A DNA stretch of 6,279 bases from contig JAUXBM010000108.1 in NCBI GenBank assembly GCA_030619415.1, forward strand, positions 1 to 6,279, read 5' to 3'. This DNA comes from Chlorobiota bacterium (GTDB lineage Bacteria; Bacteroidota; Bacteroidia; Bacteroidales; F082). A program made the position numbers and the translations under genes. The notes beneath the pieces were generated by a model. It was not told the DNA's origin. It worked only from the letters and a program-made list of their open reading frames with translations, and did no database searches. Of the stretch, positions 5,191 through 6,279 are shown in pieces. How positions within the stretch are numbered: position 1 is the first letter of the stretch; the number at the start of each line of letters is the position of its first letter.

Positions 5191-5442
5191 TTATCCCTTC
5201 TTAAACAAACCAATAATAGCGAGCAGAATAACCGCCCCTACCACTGCTGTAATTATCGAGCCAATTAGGCCTGCACTTTCAAAACCAAAGAAGCCAAACA
5301 CCCAGCCCCCGACAACCGCTCCAACGATGCCTACAATAATATTAACAATAAGGCCGAACCCGCCGCCTTTCATGATTAAGCCGGCCAACCAGCCTGCTAC
5401 TGCCCCAAGGGCCAGAAAAATAAGTAATGATGTTAAATCCAT
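5191..5442 (-). CDS. GlsB/YeaQ/YmgE family stress-response membrane protein
   Basis: This is an 83-residue, Gly/Ala/Ile/Val-rich inner-membrane protein of the family also called transglycosylase-associated protein. There are three hydrophobic segments at about 4-24, 29-52 and 57-79, with the short basic end FKKG. The patterns GAVAGWLAGLIMKGGGFG (13-30), NIIVGIVGAVVGGWVFGFFG (34-53) and GLIGSIITAVVGAVILLAIIG (from 58) are diagnostic. The length is normal for the family. Its members are often induced by general stress or in stationary phase, but the biochemical role is unknown; no enzyme activity is established. The ATG at 5442 is preceded by an AT-rich leader without a clear Shine-Dalgarno sequence. 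The 71-bp gap to the upstream small gene, on the same strand, would allow its own promoter. I could not see a good consensus match there. Confidence 0.93.
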   Translation of the reverse strand: MDLTSLLIFLALGAVAGWLAGLIMKGGGFGLIVNIIVGIVGAVVGGWVFGFFGFESAGLIGSIITAVVGAVILLAIIGLFKKG

Positions 5443-5513
5443 AATAATTGTTTTTAATTGTGACTAATAAGTAAGATATCAAAAAATTTAAAAATTAACT
5501 TGTTATTCCTTTA

Positions 5514-5741
5514 TTACTCCTCCAATCCATCTTCCCTTAGTTGATAAAGTTTCCTGCCTCCATAGGCAGCACCAAGACCAAGTAGGATAAAAACACCCCC
5601 ACCAATAGGTGCATTGCCTCCCGGAGTCTGATCACCGTCCTCACCATGACTACCAGGCGGTTCGGGTGGGCCCTGTGCCAATATACTTAAGGAGAAAATA
5701 ATACTGAAAAATCCGGCTAATATTAGTTTATTAATTTTCAT
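5514..5741 (-). CDS. Small secreted protein with a PID-CTERM-like C-terminal segment
   Basis: This encodes 75 residues. Residues 1-22 form a signal peptide (basic MKINK, a hydrophobic core, then ILAQ with cleavage likely after Ala or Gln). A short mature region rich in Pro, Gly and acidic residues follows (about 23-43). Then NAPIGGGVFILLGLGAAYGG (44-63) leads into a basic stretch (RKLYQLRE) and an acidic end. Small Bacteroidota proteins with APIDGG, a hydrophobic helix and a basic tail are named PID-CTERM proteins in NCBI annotation, and their segment looks like a protein-sorting tag. Here the Asp of PID is Gly (PIGGG). It begins 25 bases downstream of the T9SS-exported protein gene, on the same strand, so co-transcription is likely. 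The processing enzyme and function are unknown, and no exosortase-like gene is in the window. Confidence 0.75.
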   Translation of the reverse strand: MKINKLILAGFFSIIFSLSILAQGPPEPPGSHGEDGDQTPGGNAPIGGGVFILLGLGAAYGGRKLYQLREDGLEE

Positions 5742-5766
5742 GTTTGTATCTATTATAGTTTGTCAA

Positions 5767-6279
5767 TTAGTTGATGATCACTTTTTGCGTTATTAAACCG
5801 GTTTCGGTTTGAAGCCTGACAATATAAATGCCCGGCTGTACTTCCAGTTGCAGTTGCATCAGCGTTGCCGGCGGCATGTCGCTTACTGTAACCTGCCGGC
5901 CCATGGTGTTGAATACCTCAACATGCGTACTGCCTTTGGGTATCTTACTGAATTTTACAAATACCATTTTATTGTGTGAATAGATTTGCACGTCCTTTAT
6001 CGATGGTGTTTCCCCAACACTGGTTACACCATGAAAATGGAGCATAAACCGGTTTTCATTATCGTTGGTTGTCGCTGTGAAACTGTAAACGGTTTGTTCG
6101 TTCAGTTTTATTATTTCTTCATTGAACAAATCTTCAAGGTAAATTTCACTGCTTACGTAAAAGCTTTGAACACCTTCTGCAGTGATTTTGTATGTTCCAT
6201 CCACACCGGCCCTGAAATAGAGTGGCACCCCGTAAGGCCCGGATTGGTAAGGCAGGTTGTTCCACGAAAAAATATCATC
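5767..6279 (-). CDS. T9SS type A sorting-domain protein, 5' end outside the window
   Basis: The frame is open to the right edge (DDIFSWNNLPYQSGPYG precedes the GTG at 6228), so that GTG is internal and the gene is partial; 170 codons are visible. The first part (SGPYGVPLYFRAGVDGTYKI, then EIYLEDLFNEEIIKLNEQ, YSFTA and ENRFMLHFHGV) is the beta-rich module often seen just before the tail in large Bacteroidota surface proteins. The final 75 residues or so are a type A C-terminal domain for the type IX secretion system: KMVFVKFSKIP, HVEVFNTMGRQV, LEVQPGIYIVRLQTETGLI and the terminal QKVIIN. The domain guides export across the outer membrane and is then normally cut off as the protein is anchored or released. 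What the rest of the protein does cannot be known from this piece. The small PID-CTERM-like gene follows after 25 bases. Confidence 0.9.
   Translation of the reverse strand, partial: DDIFSWNNLPYQSGPYGVPLYFRAGVDGTYKITAEGVQSFYVSSEIYLEDLFNEEIIKLNEQTVYSFTATTNDNENRFMLHFHGVTSVGETPSIKDVQIYSHNKMVFVKFSKIPKGSTHVEVFNTMGRQVTVSDMPPATLMQLQLEVQPGIYIVRLQTETGLITQKVIIN

Noticed and set aside
4904..5467. Plus-strand open frame of 187 codons (and overlapping ones at 4911 and 4936)
   Set aside because: It crosses the repeat-filled spacer and then runs antisense through the GlsB-family gene. Its composition (long Pro/Thr/Ile runs) is what the reverse of that membrane gene would give.
5752..5766. TTGACA followed by TATAAT on the minus strand upstream of the PID-CTERM-like gene
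   Set aside because: The two boxes are only 3 bases apart instead of about 17, and this phylum does not use that consensus. It is chance.

Overview
The window looks like chromosomal DNA from a member of the Bacteroidota, plausibly a Marinilabiliales- or Prolixibacteraceae-type lineage (the phylum is well supported, the lower rank is a guess from protein style). Signs are a type IX secretion (T9SS) C-terminal sorting domain, a TonB C-terminal domain of the Bacteroidota kind, a small PID-CTERM-like protein, two promoter candidates close to the Bacteroidota form TTTG-N19-TAnnTTTG, and no obvious Shine-Dalgarno sequences.

Layout. At 2-391 (+) is the 3' end of a TonB-like gene, closed by a clear intrinsic terminator. 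A dispersed-type inverted repeat (492-571) separates it from the convergent uvrC (612-2423, -), a complete nucleotide-excision-repair endonuclease gene. From about 2650 to 3030 (+) lies the remnant of a toxin-antitoxin module. Its promoter and a near-perfect operator palindrome are intact. The antitoxin is cut short by an in-frame TAG, and only a 28-codon remnant of the toxin is left. A cluster of six CAAGYG words in both orientations (3155-3267) runs right up to the stop codon of an oleate-hydratase-family gene (3268-4860, -).

Upstream of that gene is a 330-bp non-coding mosaic (4861-5190): an 8-bp tandem array, a long inverted repeat with a nested hairpin, a second short octamer tract and another small hairpin. 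Beyond it, all on the minus strand, are a three-helix GlsB/YeaQ-type membrane protein (5191-5442), a small secreted PID-CTERM-like protein (5514-5741) and the 3' end of a T9SS-exported protein gene (5767-6279, running off the right edge).

The genes do not form one pathway. This is a housekeeping gene and envelope or stress genes separated by repeat-rich spacers and a decayed accessory module. I see no convincing new multi-gene system. The most interesting points are the decayed toxin-antitoxin pair with its preserved operator, the oleate hydratase with Met in place of the usual catalytic Glu, and the structured repeats on both sides of that gene.
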